Positions 43,611 through 52,860 of a stretch of DNA of 64,000 nt are shown in pieces (position 1 is the first letter of the stretch; every line of letters begins with the position of its first letter). The position numbers and the translations under genes are program-made. The stretch is taken from the NCBI GenBank assembly GCA_965198185.1, contig CBDAOU010000002.1, positions 930,001 to 994,000 of the forward strand, in the 5' to 3' direction. Under the pieces are notes generated by a model. That model saw only the letters and a list, made by a program, of their open reading frames with translations, did not search any database and was not told the DNA's origin. The DNA is from JAJECS01 sp965198185 (lineage in GTDB: Bacteria; Chloroflexota; UBA11872).

Positions 43611-44351
43611 GTGGCGCTGGTCTGGTGGCACCCGGCGGCGCTGGCGGTACTCGCGATTGTCGGGGCCGCACTGACGGCGCACGAGCTGGCGCACCTGCTT
43701 GTGTGCAACCCGCGCCAGCACTTGCGAGCCCTCGCGCCGGCCCTTGGGGCCTTGTGCGTGGCACTGGTGGCGCTTCCAGGAGGTGAGCGAGTCTGGCTGG
43801 CGGCGCTCACCACCGCACTGCTTGCCGCGGGGCTGATCGCCCAACTGGGCACGACCGAGCAACACCGCTTTGCCAACTGGGCGCTTGCGGCGGCGGCCGG
43901 CGGCTACGCCGGCGCGCTGCTCGGGCTGGCGGTGGTGCTGCGCGCGTCGCCCGACGGGTTCGCCTGGACCCTGCTGGCGCTGGTCGTCACCTGGGCTTAC
44001 GACTCACTAGCGTTTCTGACCGGTCGCAGCGTCGGACGCCACGGCTTCATGACGCACATCTCGCCACGGAAGACGTGGGAGGGCGTCGCCGGAGGCACCG
44101 CCGCCAGCATCGCCGCCACGGCGGCCTTCTTACCGTTCCTGCCGATCGAAGGCTGGCAGATCGTCCCCTTGGGCCTGGCATGGGCCGCTGCCGCACAGAC
44201 CGGCGACCTCGTGGCGTCGATGGTCAAGCGGGACGCCGGCGCGAAGGACAGCGGCAAATTGATCCCGGGCCATGGTGGTATGTTGGATCGCGTGGACGGC
44301 CTGCTGTTCGTGGTGCCGGCCGTGTTCGCCGCCGCCCACTTCATCAGCTAG
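43611..44351 (+). CDS. cdsA: Phosphatidate cytidylyltransferase
   Basis: CdsA makes CDP-diacylglycerol, the precursor of membrane phospholipids. The 246-residue membrane protein has about seven helices and the CDS signature SMVKRDAGAKDSGKLIPGHG followed by GMLDRVDGLLF. The first normal start codon is GTG 43611, but the conserved family N-terminus (LRxRvlSg...IP) is encoded upstream in the same frame, LRARVVSGAVLIPAVV, beginning at a CTG at 43566; the gap after uppS holds nothing else. A CTG start would add 15 residues. Confidence 0.88.
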   Translation: MALVWWHPAALAVLAIVGAALTAHELAHLLVCNPRQHLRALAPALGALCVALVALPGGERVWLAALTTALLAAGLIAQLGTTEQHRFANWALAAAAGGYAGALLGLAVVLRASPDGFAWTLLALVVTWAYDSLAFLTGRSVGRHGFMTHISPRKTWEGVAGGTAASIAATAAFLPFLPIEGWQIVPLGLAWAAAAQTGDLVASMVKRDAGAKDSGKLIPGHGGMLDRVDGLLFVVPAVFAAAHFIS

Positions 44352-44399
44352 CGATTCCAAGGCGCGAGCACGCCGCCGCCCACACATCCGGAGCGCGCT

Positions 44400-45557
44400 T
44401 TGAGTTCGGCACGCAAGCGAATCGTGATCCTCGGCGCAACCGGATCCATCGGCTGCCAGACCCTTGACGTCGTGCGCGCGCACCCCGACCGCTTCGAGGT
44501 CTGCGGGCTCACCTGCAACTCGAGTTGCGATCTGCTGGTGCAGCAAATCACGGAGTTCAACGTGCCAGCGGCTTGCCTGCGGGATACGTCGGCGGCAACC
44601 GCGGCGTGGCCGGCGAATTGCGAGCGCTTGCCCTACCCGGAGGGCCTCGAGCAGCTCGCGGGGCGCGACGACGTGGACATGGTCGTGGTGGCGACGGTCG
44701 GCGACGTCGGATTCCGCCCCACCGAGGCGGCTCTCCGAGCCGGCAACACCGTCGCCCTGGCGAGCAAGGAGCTGCTGGTGATGGGCGGCCGGCTGTTCCG
44801 CGATCTCGCGGACAGCACCGGGGCTCAAATCCTGCCGATCGACAGCGAGCACAGCGCCCTGTGGCAGTGCCTGGCAGGCGAAGACCCGGCGGCCATTCGC
44901 CGGCTGATTCTCACGGCGTCCGGCGGGCCGTTTCGCGAGACCGACGCCGCCACTGTGCGCGACGCGACCGCCGCGGAGGCGCTCAAGCACCCGAACTGGG
45001 TCATGGGGCCAAAGATCACCACCGACTCGGCCAGCCTGATGAACAAGGGATTGGAGGTCATCGAGGCCCATTGGCTGTTCGACATGCCCTACGACCGCAT
45101 CGAAGTGATCATTCATCCAGAGTCCATCGTGCACTCCATGGTTGAATTCCACGACGGCTCGCTGAAAGCCCAGCTTGGAACCCCGGATATGCGCCACCCC
45201 ATTCAATATGCGTTGGCCTACCCCGAGCGGCTGAACGCCGCCCATTCCAACCTGGCGTTGGACGAGCTGCGGCAGTTGCGATTCGAGACGCCGGACCTCG
45301 AACGGTTTCCCCTGCTGCGCGCGGCGATGGAGGCCGGCCGGGCCGGCGGCACCGCGCCGGCCACGCTGTGCGGCGCCGATGACGCGGCGGTCGAGATTTT
45401 CCTGGGTGGCGACTTGCGCTTCGGAGAGATGGTGGACGCCGTGCTGGACGCGATGGCGGCAACGCCGGTGCGACCCCTTGACTCGCTCGACACGGCCCTC
45501 GACGCCCATCGCCAGGGCGTCGAGCACGTACGCCGGAGCGTCGCGGCCGCGTCGTGA
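44400..45557 (+). CDS. dxr: 1-deoxy-D-xylulose 5-phosphate reductoisomerase
   Basis: Dxr catalyses the second step of the MEP isoprenoid pathway. The 385-residue protein has the NADPH motif ILGATGSIGCQTLDVV, LASKELLVMGG, PIDSEHSALWQCL, TASGGPFRE, WVMGPKITTDSASLMNKGLE and PESIVHSMVEFHDGS. It starts at TTG 44400 with GGAG six bases upstream, 48 bases after cdsA. The stop overlaps the rseP start. Confidence 0.95.
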   Translation: MSSARKRIVILGATGSIGCQTLDVVRAHPDRFEVCGLTCNSSCDLLVQQITEFNVPAACLRDTSAATAAWPANCERLPYPEGLEQLAGRDDVDMVVVATVGDVGFRPTEAALRAGNTVALASKELLVMGGRLFRDLADSTGAQILPIDSEHSALWQCLAGEDPAAIRRLILTASGGPFRETDAATVRDATAAEALKHPNWVMGPKITTDSASLMNKGLEVIEAHWLFDMPYDRIEVIIHPESIVHSMVEFHDGSLKAQLGTPDMRHPIQYALAYPERLNAAHSNLALDELRQLRFETPDLERFPLLRAAMEAGRAGGTAPATLCGADDAAVEIFLGGDLRFGEMVDAVLDAMAATPVRPLDSLDTALDAHRQGVEHVRRSVAAAS

Positions 45558-46987
45558 ATCCGATCCAGGCCCTGCTCGATTCCGGGGCGAGCATGGTGAT
45601 CGTGATCCCGATCTTCCTGGCGCTGCTGTCGCTCATCGTGTTCGTGCACGAATTGGGCCACTACGCCCTCGCCCGCCGCTTTGGCGTCGCGGTCCATACC
45701 TTCGCCATCGGTTTGCCCCCGCGCGTGTGGTCGCGGCTCCGCGGCGACGACGCCATTCCGGCGGAGCCGCTGGCACAAGACGCCGCGTCGCAAGTCGACG
45801 GCGTGGTTCGGCTCGTCGGCGCCACCGACCCGGACGATCCCGGGCTCCGCAACGCCATCCTGCTGTACAGCGACGTCGAGCCTCCGACGCGGGCGGAACT
45901 GCGCGCGGCTGAGGCCTCGGGCGCGGTGGGCGCCATCCTGGCCGTGCCGCCGGAGCTGACTGTGCATCTGGCGGGCGCCGACGCTCTGGCGCTGCCGGTC
46001 GTGCGCGTCGATCCCGAGACGGGAGCGGCCATTGCCGCGCGCCTTCGCGACGGGGAGTTGCAGGCCGAGCTTCGCCGGGGCCCGCAGGCAGCCTTCGGTT
46101 CCACCGGGGCGTCCATTCACCTCGGCGGCACGCGGTTCGCCATCAACGCTCTGCCCCTTGGCGGCTATGTGCGCCTGGCGGGCGAGTCAAACGACTTCGA
46201 CGCGCCGCAGGGGTTCGCACGGCGAAAGCCTTGGCAGCGCGCGCTGATCCTCGTGGCCGGGCCTTTGATGAACTTCCTGCTCGCGCCGATCCTCTTCATG
46301 GCGGGATCGCTCATCGCCGACGAGGTTGGGGCGCGCATCGTGGCGGTCGCCGAGGCTTCGCCAGCGGCGCGAGCGGGTCTGCTGGCCGACGACCGGATTC
46401 TGGCGGTTGACGGCGCCGCCGCTGCCAGCGTGCGCGATGTGATTGGCGCCTTGGATGGCGCAGCCGGGCAACCGGTCACGTTCGAGATCCAGCGCGGTGC
46501 GGCCACCGTCACCGTGCGCGCGGTGCCGCGGGCCGAGCCGCCGCCTGGTGAAGGCCCCCTCGGCATCGTCATCGGTTCGGTGCGCGAACCCGCGCCGCTG
46601 CACATCGCGGCGGTGCGCGGGGTCACCCGCACGATCGAGTCATTGGGCCTGGTGCCGCTGGCCATTGGGGAATGGATCGGCGGCGGGCCGGTCCAGGTCG
46701 CCGGTCCCGTCGGCATCGCCGCAGTCGTTGACCAGGCGGCCCGTCGCGGCCTTGAGACTGTGCTCTTCCTGGGCGCGCTGCTCTCGGCGCAGATTGGGCT
46801 GATCAACTTGCTTCCGTGGCCCGGTCTTGACGGGGGCAGGCTGGTGTTCGTGGGCTTCGAGTGGCTCACCGGTCGGCGGCTGAATCCGCGCCGCGAGGCC
46901 GCCTTCCACTTCGTGGGCATCATGCTGCTGATGGCGCTGGCGGTGGTCATCACCGTCAGCGACGTGCAGCGGTTGGCGGGGTTCTAG
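45554..46987 (+). CDS. rseP: Site-2 metalloprotease RseP with inserted PA-like domain
   Basis: The 477-residue intramembrane zinc protease has HELGH (32-36) in the first helix, GGTRFAINALPLGGYVRLAG (191-210), NFLLAP in a later helix, a PDZ domain (about 258-345) and LLPWPGLDGGR with the third zinc ligand. RseP cuts anti-sigma factors and remnant signal peptides. Between the first helix and the GGYV block, where other RseP proteins have a short loop, there are about 125 extra residues (64-188). Residues 97-173 look like a protease-associated (PA) domain: NAILLYSDVEPPTRAELRAA, SGAVGAILAVPPE and LALPVVRVDPETGAAIAARL. It starts at GTG overlapping the dxr stop. Confidence 0.9.
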   Translation: MNPIQALLDSGASMVIVIPIFLALLSLIVFVHELGHYALARRFGVAVHTFAIGLPPRVWSRLRGDDAIPAEPLAQDAASQVDGVVRLVGATDPDDPGLRNAILLYSDVEPPTRAELRAAEASGAVGAILAVPPELTVHLAGADALALPVVRVDPETGAAIAARLRDGELQAELRRGPQAAFGSTGASIHLGGTRFAINALPLGGYVRLAGESNDFDAPQGFARRKPWQRALILVAGPLMNFLLAPILFMAGSLIADEVGARIVAVAEASPAARAGLLADDRILAVDGAAAASVRDVIGALDGAAGQPVTFEIQRGAATVTVRAVPRAEPPPGEGPLGIVIGSVREPAPLHIAAVRGVTRTIESLGLVPLAIGEWIGGGPVQVAGPVGIAAVVDQAARRGLETVLFLGALLSAQIGLINLLPWPGLDGGRLVFVGFEWLTGRRLNPRREAAFHFVGIMLLMALAVVITVSDVQRLAGF

Positions 46988-47023
46988 CCGCATGGCTAAC
47001 TGGAGTCCGTCCGCATAACCGGC

Positions 47024-47029
47024 TACGCT
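47024..47029 (+). promoter_or_regulatory. Candidate -10 box for ispG
   Basis: TACGCT 52 bases before the ispG GTG, in a 94-base gap after rseP; no good -35 box. Confidence 0.3.
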
Positions 47030-47081
47030 CGGAGCGGCCCGCGTTCGTGTCTGCATACGTGCATGGCGAGGTGACGCTGCT

Positions 47082-48185
47082 GTGATTCGACGCCGAGGAT
47101 CATTTCCCATCAAGGTCCGCGACGTGGAGATCGGCGGCGGGGCGCCGATCAGCATCCAGTCGATGACGATCACCGACACGCGCGACGTCGCCGCCACGCT
47201 CGCCCAGATCCACCAGCTCGTCGAAGCCGGCTGCGACATCGTGCGCCTGGCCGTGCCCGACAAGTACGCCGCCGCAGCGCTCCCCGACATCCGCGCCGGC
47301 ACCGACGCGCCGCTGGTGGCCGACATCCACTTCGACCATCGGCTGGCCCTCATGGCCGCCGAAGCCGGCATGGACTGCCTGCGCATCAATCCGGGCAACA
47401 TCGGCGGACGTGAGAAGGTCGAAGCGGTCGTTCGCGCCTGCAAGGAGCGCGAGATCCCGATCCGTATCGGGGTCAACGCCGGATCGATCCAGGAGGCCTG
47501 GTCCAAGAAGGTCGACCGACGCCCCGAGGGCCAGGAGCTCGTGGAAGCCATGGTTGAGGACGCTCTCGAGCACGTCAAAATCCTGGAAGATCTCAACTTC
47601 GACCAGATCAAGATTTCGCTCAAGTCGTTCGAGGTTGAAGTGACGATTGAGGCCTACAAGGCCATCGCCCAGCGCACCATGTACCCCTTCCACATCGGCA
47701 TCACGGAGTCCGGTCCGCCGCGCACCGGCATCATCCGCTCGTCTGTCGGGCTCGGCAGTCTGCTGTACGACGGCTACGGCGACACCATGCGCGTGTCGCT
47801 CACGACCGACCCCGTCGAGGAAGTCTTCGTCGCCACCGAAATCCTCAAGGTGCTCGGCCTCAAGGAAGCCGGTCCCACGATGGTCTCGTGTCCGTCCTGC
47901 GGACGCTGCGAGATCGACCTTTTCGGCCTAACCGATGCGGTAGAAGAGGTGATGGGCACGGTCAAGGAGCCGCTCAAGGTCGCGGTGATGGGCTGCGTCG
48001 TGAATGGCCCCGGTGAGGCAATGGATGCCGACATCGGCATTGCCGGCGGCAAGGGCCGCGGCGTGATCTTCCGCAAGGGCGAGATCCTGCGCACCGTGGA
48101 TGAGTCGGACATGCTGCCCGTGCTGACCGACGAGATCCGCAAGCTGGAGGCCGAGTTCGTCGCGAATGGCGATTCGTCCAACTAG
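47082..48185 (+). CDS. ispG: 4-hydroxy-3-methylbut-2-en-1-yl diphosphate synthase
   Basis: IspG converts MEcPP to HMBPP in the MEP pathway. The 367-residue protein has the TIM-barrel part (IGGGAPISIQSMTITDTRD, DIVRLAVPD, LRINPGNIGG) and the C-terminal 4Fe-4S domain VSCPSCGRCEIDLF with the conserved NGPGEAMDADIGIAGG. It starts at GTG with GAGGTGA upstream. Confidence 0.96.
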   Translation: MIRRRGSFPIKVRDVEIGGGAPISIQSMTITDTRDVAATLAQIHQLVEAGCDIVRLAVPDKYAAAALPDIRAGTDAPLVADIHFDHRLALMAAEAGMDCLRINPGNIGGREKVEAVVRACKEREIPIRIGVNAGSIQEAWSKKVDRRPEGQELVEAMVEDALEHVKILEDLNFDQIKISLKSFEVEVTIEAYKAIAQRTMYPFHIGITESGPPRTGIIRSSVGLGSLLYDGYGDTMRVSLTTDPVEEVFVATEILKVLGLKEAGPTMVSCPSCGRCEIDLFGLTDAVEEVMGTVKEPLKVAVMGCVVNGPGEAMDADIGIAGGKGRGVIFRKGEILRTVDESDMLPVLTDEIRKLEAEFVANGDSSN

Positions 48186-48247
48186 CGCGTCCGCAGCTCG
48201 ATGTCCAGCGCCCGCCGTTGTCTCGGGCACCCCCACGTAGGACCTGC

Positions 48248-49288
48248 ATGACGTCGATGCTTGCCGTGCGCAAGGCCGCGCCAACCCGCGGGGTCGAGCT
48301 GGCCGAGTTGCCGCGACCGCGGCCCGCCGCCGATGAAATCCTGATCAAGGTGCGGCGCAGCGGCATCTGCGGCTCGGACAAGCATCTGTATCTCTGGGAC
48401 GAATGGGCGGCCGGCAACTACCCCACGCCCTTCACATTGGGCCACGAACTCGTCGGCGAAGTTGCCGACGCCGGGGACCAGGTGCAGGGCTACGAGCTCG
48501 GCGACCTCGTCGCCATCGAGAGCCATATCTTCGATGGCGTCTGCCGCCCATGCCGCACCGGCAACGCCCACGTGTGCGAGAACCTGCGCATTCTCGGCAT
48601 CGACGTGTCCGGCGGGTTCGCCGAATACGCCGCCGTGCCCATGCGGCTCGCCTGGCGCGTACCGCCTTCAATTCCACTGGAGCGGGCGGTCCTCTTCGAG
48701 CCGTTGGGCAACGCCGTGCACGCCACCATGCGCTACGACGTATCCGGTCAGCCGGTCGCGGTGTACGGGTGCGGGCCCATGGGCCTCATGGCAATCGCGG
48801 TGGCCTACACGGCAGGAGCCTTCCCGATCGTGGCCACGGACGTATCGGCCTATCGCCGGACGCTGGCTGAGCAGGTCGGGGCGCATGTGACCGTGGATGC
48901 CGCCAGCCCAACCGTCGAGCACGATATCGTCGATGCCCTCGGTGAGCGCCCCACCGTCAGCCTGGAAATGTCCGGGCACCCCACGGCGCTGCGTCAGGCC
49001 CTGCGCGTCTCGGCCAATGCCGGCAAGATCGTGTTCTTGGGCATTCCGCCCAAGCCCATCGTCATCGACCTGGCCGAGGAGTTCATGTTCAAGGGCTTGG
49101 AAGCCTACGGCGTCACCGGGCGATTGATTTGGGACACCTGGTACCGCACGGAGGCCTTCCTCCAGACCCATGGCGATCTGCTTGAGCCGCTTGTGACGCA
49201 CACGTTTCCGCTGCACAAGTTCGAGGACGCCATGCAACTGGTGCTCTCGGGCGACTGCGGCAAAGTGCTGCTCGACGTCGATGCCTAG
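48248..49288 (+). CDS. tdh: Zinc alcohol dehydrogenase, L-threonine 3-dehydrogenase-like
   Basis: The 346-residue MDR protein has the catalytic zinc motif GICGSDKHLYLWDEW with FTLGHELVGEV, the Tdh-like FEPLGNAVHATM block and a Rossmann motif VYGCGPMGLMAIA. Tdh oxidises L-threonine to 2-amino-3-ketobutyrate. The structural zinc loop, normally four cysteines, here reads FDGVCRPCRTGNAHVC, with aspartate at the first cysteine position. ATG 48248 has AGGA upstream. Substrate is inferred; other polyol dehydrogenases are related. Its stop overlaps the stop of the convergent eamA gene. Confidence 0.7.
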   Translation: MTSMLAVRKAAPTRGVELAELPRPRPAADEILIKVRRSGICGSDKHLYLWDEWAAGNYPTPFTLGHELVGEVADAGDQVQGYELGDLVAIESHIFDGVCRPCRTGNAHVCENLRILGIDVSGGFAEYAAVPMRLAWRVPPSIPLERAVLFEPLGNAVHATMRYDVSGQPVAVYGCGPMGLMAIAVAYTAGAFPIVATDVSAYRRTLAEQVGAHVTVDAASPTVEHDIVDALGERPTVSLEMSGHPTALRQALRVSANAGKIVFLGIPPKPIVIDLAEEFMFKGLEAYGVTGRLIWDTWYRTEAFLQTHGDLLEPLVTHTFPLHKFEDAMQLVLSGDCGKVLLDVDA

Positions 49289-50175
49289 CCGATCGTCAGC
49301 ATCGCCACCCCCACGACGCTGACCAGAATGCCGGCAATGGCGTAGCGTCCCGGCCGCTCGCGCAGGATCGCGCTGCTCAAGATCAGCACGAACACGGGGG
49401 CCGTGGCTGTGAGCGCGCCGCCGCGCGCCGCGCCGATGACTTGAATGCCGGAGAGAAACATATAGCCGCCCACCGTCAGAGCCAGCAGTCCACTCCCTAG
49501 CGCGATCAGGCTGTCACGCCGGCCGAGGCTCACAGGCGCCCAGCGGCCGCCGGAGGCGAGCGCGGCCACATTCAACGCCAGCGCCGCCAGCGGCATCCGC
49601 ACGGCGTTGACGATCTCCGGCGGCAGGCCCTCGAGGGCGATCCTGAGCGCATTCAAATCGAGAGCGAACATCAGGGACGCGAGCAACGCGTAAACGGCGC
49701 CCACCGAGGTACGCAGTCGCCACGGCCCGGGCGCCGCCGCGCCGGACCGCGCGGCGGGCTCGATGGCGAGCAGCAGCCCACCGGCCACGGTGAGCACTCC
49801 ACCGGCCCCGGCGATCACGGTGAGCGTCTCGCCAAGCACCGTGATGGCGATCAGGGCGGTGAACAGCGGATAGGTCGACGCCAGGGCGTAAGCCCGCGAG
49901 ACTCCCACCCGGGGCACGGCGCGAATGACGAGCACTTCGCCGCCGCCGATCCCAAGGGCCACGGCGGCCAGGATGGCGAGCAGATTCACCAGGGGCATGG
50001 ATGCGGCCTCGCCCCAGCGACCGCCCACCGTCACAATCAGCGCGAAGGCCGCCGCCGGCGCGATGGCTCGCACGGCGGTGATTGGCAGCGCCCCATGCCG
50101 CGCGGTTAGCGGACGCAAGGCCACAATGCTCACCGCCCATGAGAGAGCGGCGCCCAGCAGCAACAGCTCCGCCAC
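49285..50175 (-). CDS. EamA/DMT-family transporter
   Basis: The 296-residue membrane protein has ten hydrophobic helices in two homologous halves, the second containing LMFALDLNALRIALEGLP and a late SSAILRERPGRYAIAGILV motif. EamA proteins export amino acids or other metabolites. It begins at GTG; the 174 bases between it and divergent mutS contain no gene. Confidence 0.85.
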   Translation of the reverse strand: MAELLLLGAALSWAVSIVALRPLTARHGALPITAVRAIAPAAAFALIVTVGGRWGEAASMPLVNLLAILAAVALGIGGGEVLVIRAVPRVGVSRAYALASTYPLFTALIAITVLGETLTVIAGAGGVLTVAGGLLLAIEPAARSGAAAPGPWRLRTSVGAVYALLASLMFALDLNALRIALEGLPPEIVNAVRMPLAALALNVAALASGGRWAPVSLGRRDSLIALGSGLLALTVGGYMFLSGIQVIGAARGGALTATAPVFVLILSSAILRERPGRYAIAGILVSVVGVAMLTIG

Positions 50176-50349
50176 AGGCCTCTCCAGGCGGCATGCCGCG
50201 TCGCAATCCCCGGCGACGCCAAGCGCAGCCTACGCCGCCGCGCGCCCGCAGACGCGGCTTTCCGGGCGCGGGTAGTACCATCACGTAACAGTTCGGCTTT
50301 TGTACGGCCTGGAACGGCGCGGCGAAATGGGAGGCTGGGGCGTGGCGGC

Positions 50350-52860
50350 GTGAGCACGACGACGCTGACACCGCTGCGGCGCCAATACCTTGACATAAAA
50401 CGGCAGCATCCCGAAGCGCTGCTGTTCTTCCGCCTCGGTGACTTCTACGAGCTGTTCGACCGGGACGCGGAGGTCGCCGCCGAAGAGCTGCAAATCGTCC
50501 TCACCTCGCGCGAATTCGGTCGGAGCGGACGCTCGTCCATGTGCGGCGTGCCGCATCACGCGGTGGCCGGATATATCGCCAAGCTTGTCTCGGCCGGACA
50601 CCGCGTGGCGGTGTGCGACCAGGTGAACGCCTCCGGCAATGGCCTCGTGGATCGCGCGGTCACGCGGGTGATCACGCCGGGCACGATCGTCGACGAGGAC
50701 ATGCTGCGGCCGCAGGCGAACAACTACTTGGCGGCCGTCGTGCCCTCGGAGAACCACGTGGGCTTCGCCTACGCCGACGTGACCACCGGCGAATTCAGCG
50801 CCACCGAGCTGCGCCGCGATCAGCTCGATCCCGAACTCAGTCGGATAGCGCCGCGCGAGACGCTGGCCTTCGGCGACGTCGACCTGCCCGGCGCAGTTAC
50901 CGGCCCCGACTGGATGGCCGATCCCTCCACGGCGGAGGAGTCGCTGCGCCGCCATTTCGGCGTCCAGGACCTCGACGGTCTGGGGCTCGCGCACCGTCCG
51001 CAGGCGCTGCGGGCCGCCGGGGCGCTGCTCGCCTACGTCACCGAAACGGACGCAAACGCGCTTCACGTGCTCACCGGCCTGCACGCCTACAGCGTGGCGG
51101 CCCACATGGAGCTCGACCCCGCCACACGAATGAATCTGGAGCTGGAAACAGGCGGACGCGCCTCGCGCCGCGACCACAGCTTGCTGGGTGTGCTGGATCA
51201 CACCCGCACACCCATGGGCGCCCGGCGTTTGCGGCGGCATGTCGCGCGTCCCTCACTCGAGCGCGACGTGATCGAGCAACGACTGGACCTGGTCGAGGCG
51301 CTCGCGACCGACGCCGACTGTCGAGCGGAGCTGCGGGACGCCCTGAGATCCGTCGGCGATCTCGAGCGACTGGCCAACCGAGTCCTGCGACGCACGGCGA
51401 GCGTCAACGACGCCCGCCGCGTCGCCACCGCGCTCGACGGCCTCGCCTCGGTGCGTGGGGCGCTCGACGAAGCCGCCGGGGCACTTGAGCGTCCGCGCGA
51501 ACGCATCGACACCTGCGACGCGGCTCAGGCGCTGATCGCGCGAGCCATCGACGACGGCGAGCGCACTATCCGCGCCGGCTACAGCGACGAGCTGGACCGG
51601 TTGGTGGCCGGCGCCGGGTCGGCCAAGGCCTGGATCGCGGCGCTCGAATCGCAGGAACGCGAGCGCCTGGGGATCAGGTCGCTCAAAGTTCGCTTCAATC
51701 GCGTGTTTGGCTACTACATCGAAGTCGGCCGCGCCTATGCGGACCGGGTGCCGGAGCGCTATGAGCGTCGGCAGACGCTGGCCAACGCGGAGCGCTACGT
51801 GGTCCCTGAGCTGAAGGAGCGCGAGGCGGAGGTTCTCAACGCCCAGGAACAGATCGAGGCCCTCGAATCCCTGTTGTTCGAGGAAGTGGTGGAACGTCTC
51901 GCGGGATGGGCTCCCACCATGCTCGACTCGTCGGCGGCCATTGCCGCGCTTGACGTCGCCGCATCGCTGGCCGAGGTGGCCGTGCTCCAGGGCTACACGC
52001 GACCGCGGCTCACCGATGAGGGCCGCATCGAGATCGAGGCCGGTCGCCATCCGGTCGTCGAGGCCAGCCAAACGGAGCCGTTCGTCCCGAACGACACGCG
52101 ACTCGATCCCGATGATCGGCAAATCCTGGTGCTCACCGGACCCAACATGGCCGGCAAGTCCACCTATTTGCGCCAGACGGCGTTGATCGTGCTGCTGGCG
52201 CAGATCGGCAGCTTCGTGCCCGCCGAGCGCGCCGAGATCAGTCTGGTGGATCGCATCTTCACGCGCGCGGGCGCTCGCGACGACCTCGCGGCCGGCGCCA
52301 GCACCTTCATGGTGGAAATGCTGGAGCTTGCCGCCATTCTGGCGCAGGCCACGCCCCGCAGCCTGCTCATTCTGGATGAGATCGGCCGCGGCACGAGCAC
52401 CTACGACGGGATTTCCGTGGCGCAGGCGGTTGTCGAGCATCTGCACCACCACCCGCGGCTGCGCGCCAAGACGATCTTCGCCACGCACTACCACGAGCTG
52501 ACGGCGGTGGCCGACACGCTTCCGCGGGTACACAACGCCAACGTCGCCGTCGCCGAGCAGGGAGAACGAGTCGTGTTTCTGCGGAGCATCGTCGACGGAC
52601 CGGCGGACCGCAGCTATGGCGTGCAGGTGGCCCAGCTGGCCGGCCTGCCGCCGGCCGTAATCCGGCGCGCGCGCGAGATCCTGGTCGAGCTTGAGCGGCT
52701 GGCCGCCGGCACCAAAGCGGTCCCCGGCATCCAGCTCACGTTGCTGACCCCGGAAGAGCATCCCGTCGTCAAGCGGTTGCGGGATCTGGATCCGGAGCAA
52801 CTGAGCCCGCTGGACGCGCTGGGCCTGCTCTACGAGTTGCGCAACGAAGCCGACGCATGA
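50350..52860 (+). CDS. mutS: DNA mismatch repair protein MutS
   Basis: MutS recognises base mismatches. The 836-residue protein has the mismatch-contacting FYE (32-34) in FRLGDFYELFDRD, the connector and lever domains, Walker A TGPNMAGKST (596-605), the DEIGRGTSTYDG block (676 onward) and FATHYHEL. Length is normal. It starts at GTG and its stop overlaps the mutL start (ATGA). Confidence 0.97.
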   Translation: MSTTTLTPLRRQYLDIKRQHPEALLFFRLGDFYELFDRDAEVAAEELQIVLTSREFGRSGRSSMCGVPHHAVAGYIAKLVSAGHRVAVCDQVNASGNGLVDRAVTRVITPGTIVDEDMLRPQANNYLAAVVPSENHVGFAYADVTTGEFSATELRRDQLDPELSRIAPRETLAFGDVDLPGAVTGPDWMADPSTAEESLRRHFGVQDLDGLGLAHRPQALRAAGALLAYVTETDANALHVLTGLHAYSVAAHMELDPATRMNLELETGGRASRRDHSLLGVLDHTRTPMGARRLRRHVARPSLERDVIEQRLDLVEALATDADCRAELRDALRSVGDLERLANRVLRRTASVNDARRVATALDGLASVRGALDEAAGALERPRERIDTCDAAQALIARAIDDGERTIRAGYSDELDRLVAGAGSAKAWIAALESQERERLGIRSLKVRFNRVFGYYIEVGRAYADRVPERYERRQTLANAERYVVPELKEREAEVLNAQEQIEALESLLFEEVVERLAGWAPTMLDSSAAIAALDVAASLAEVAVLQGYTRPRLTDEGRIEIEAGRHPVVEASQTEPFVPNDTRLDPDDRQILVLTGPNMAGKSTYLRQTALIVLLAQIGSFVPAERAEISLVDRIFTRAGARDDLAAGASTFMVEMLELAAILAQATPRSLLILDEIGRGTSTYDGISVAQAVVEHLHHHPRLRAKTIFATHYHELTAVADTLPRVHNANVAVAEQGERVVFLRSIVDGPADRSYGVQVAQLAGLPPAVIRRAREILVELERLAAGTKAVPGIQLTLLTPEEHPVVKRLRDLDPEQLSPLDALGLLYELRNEADA

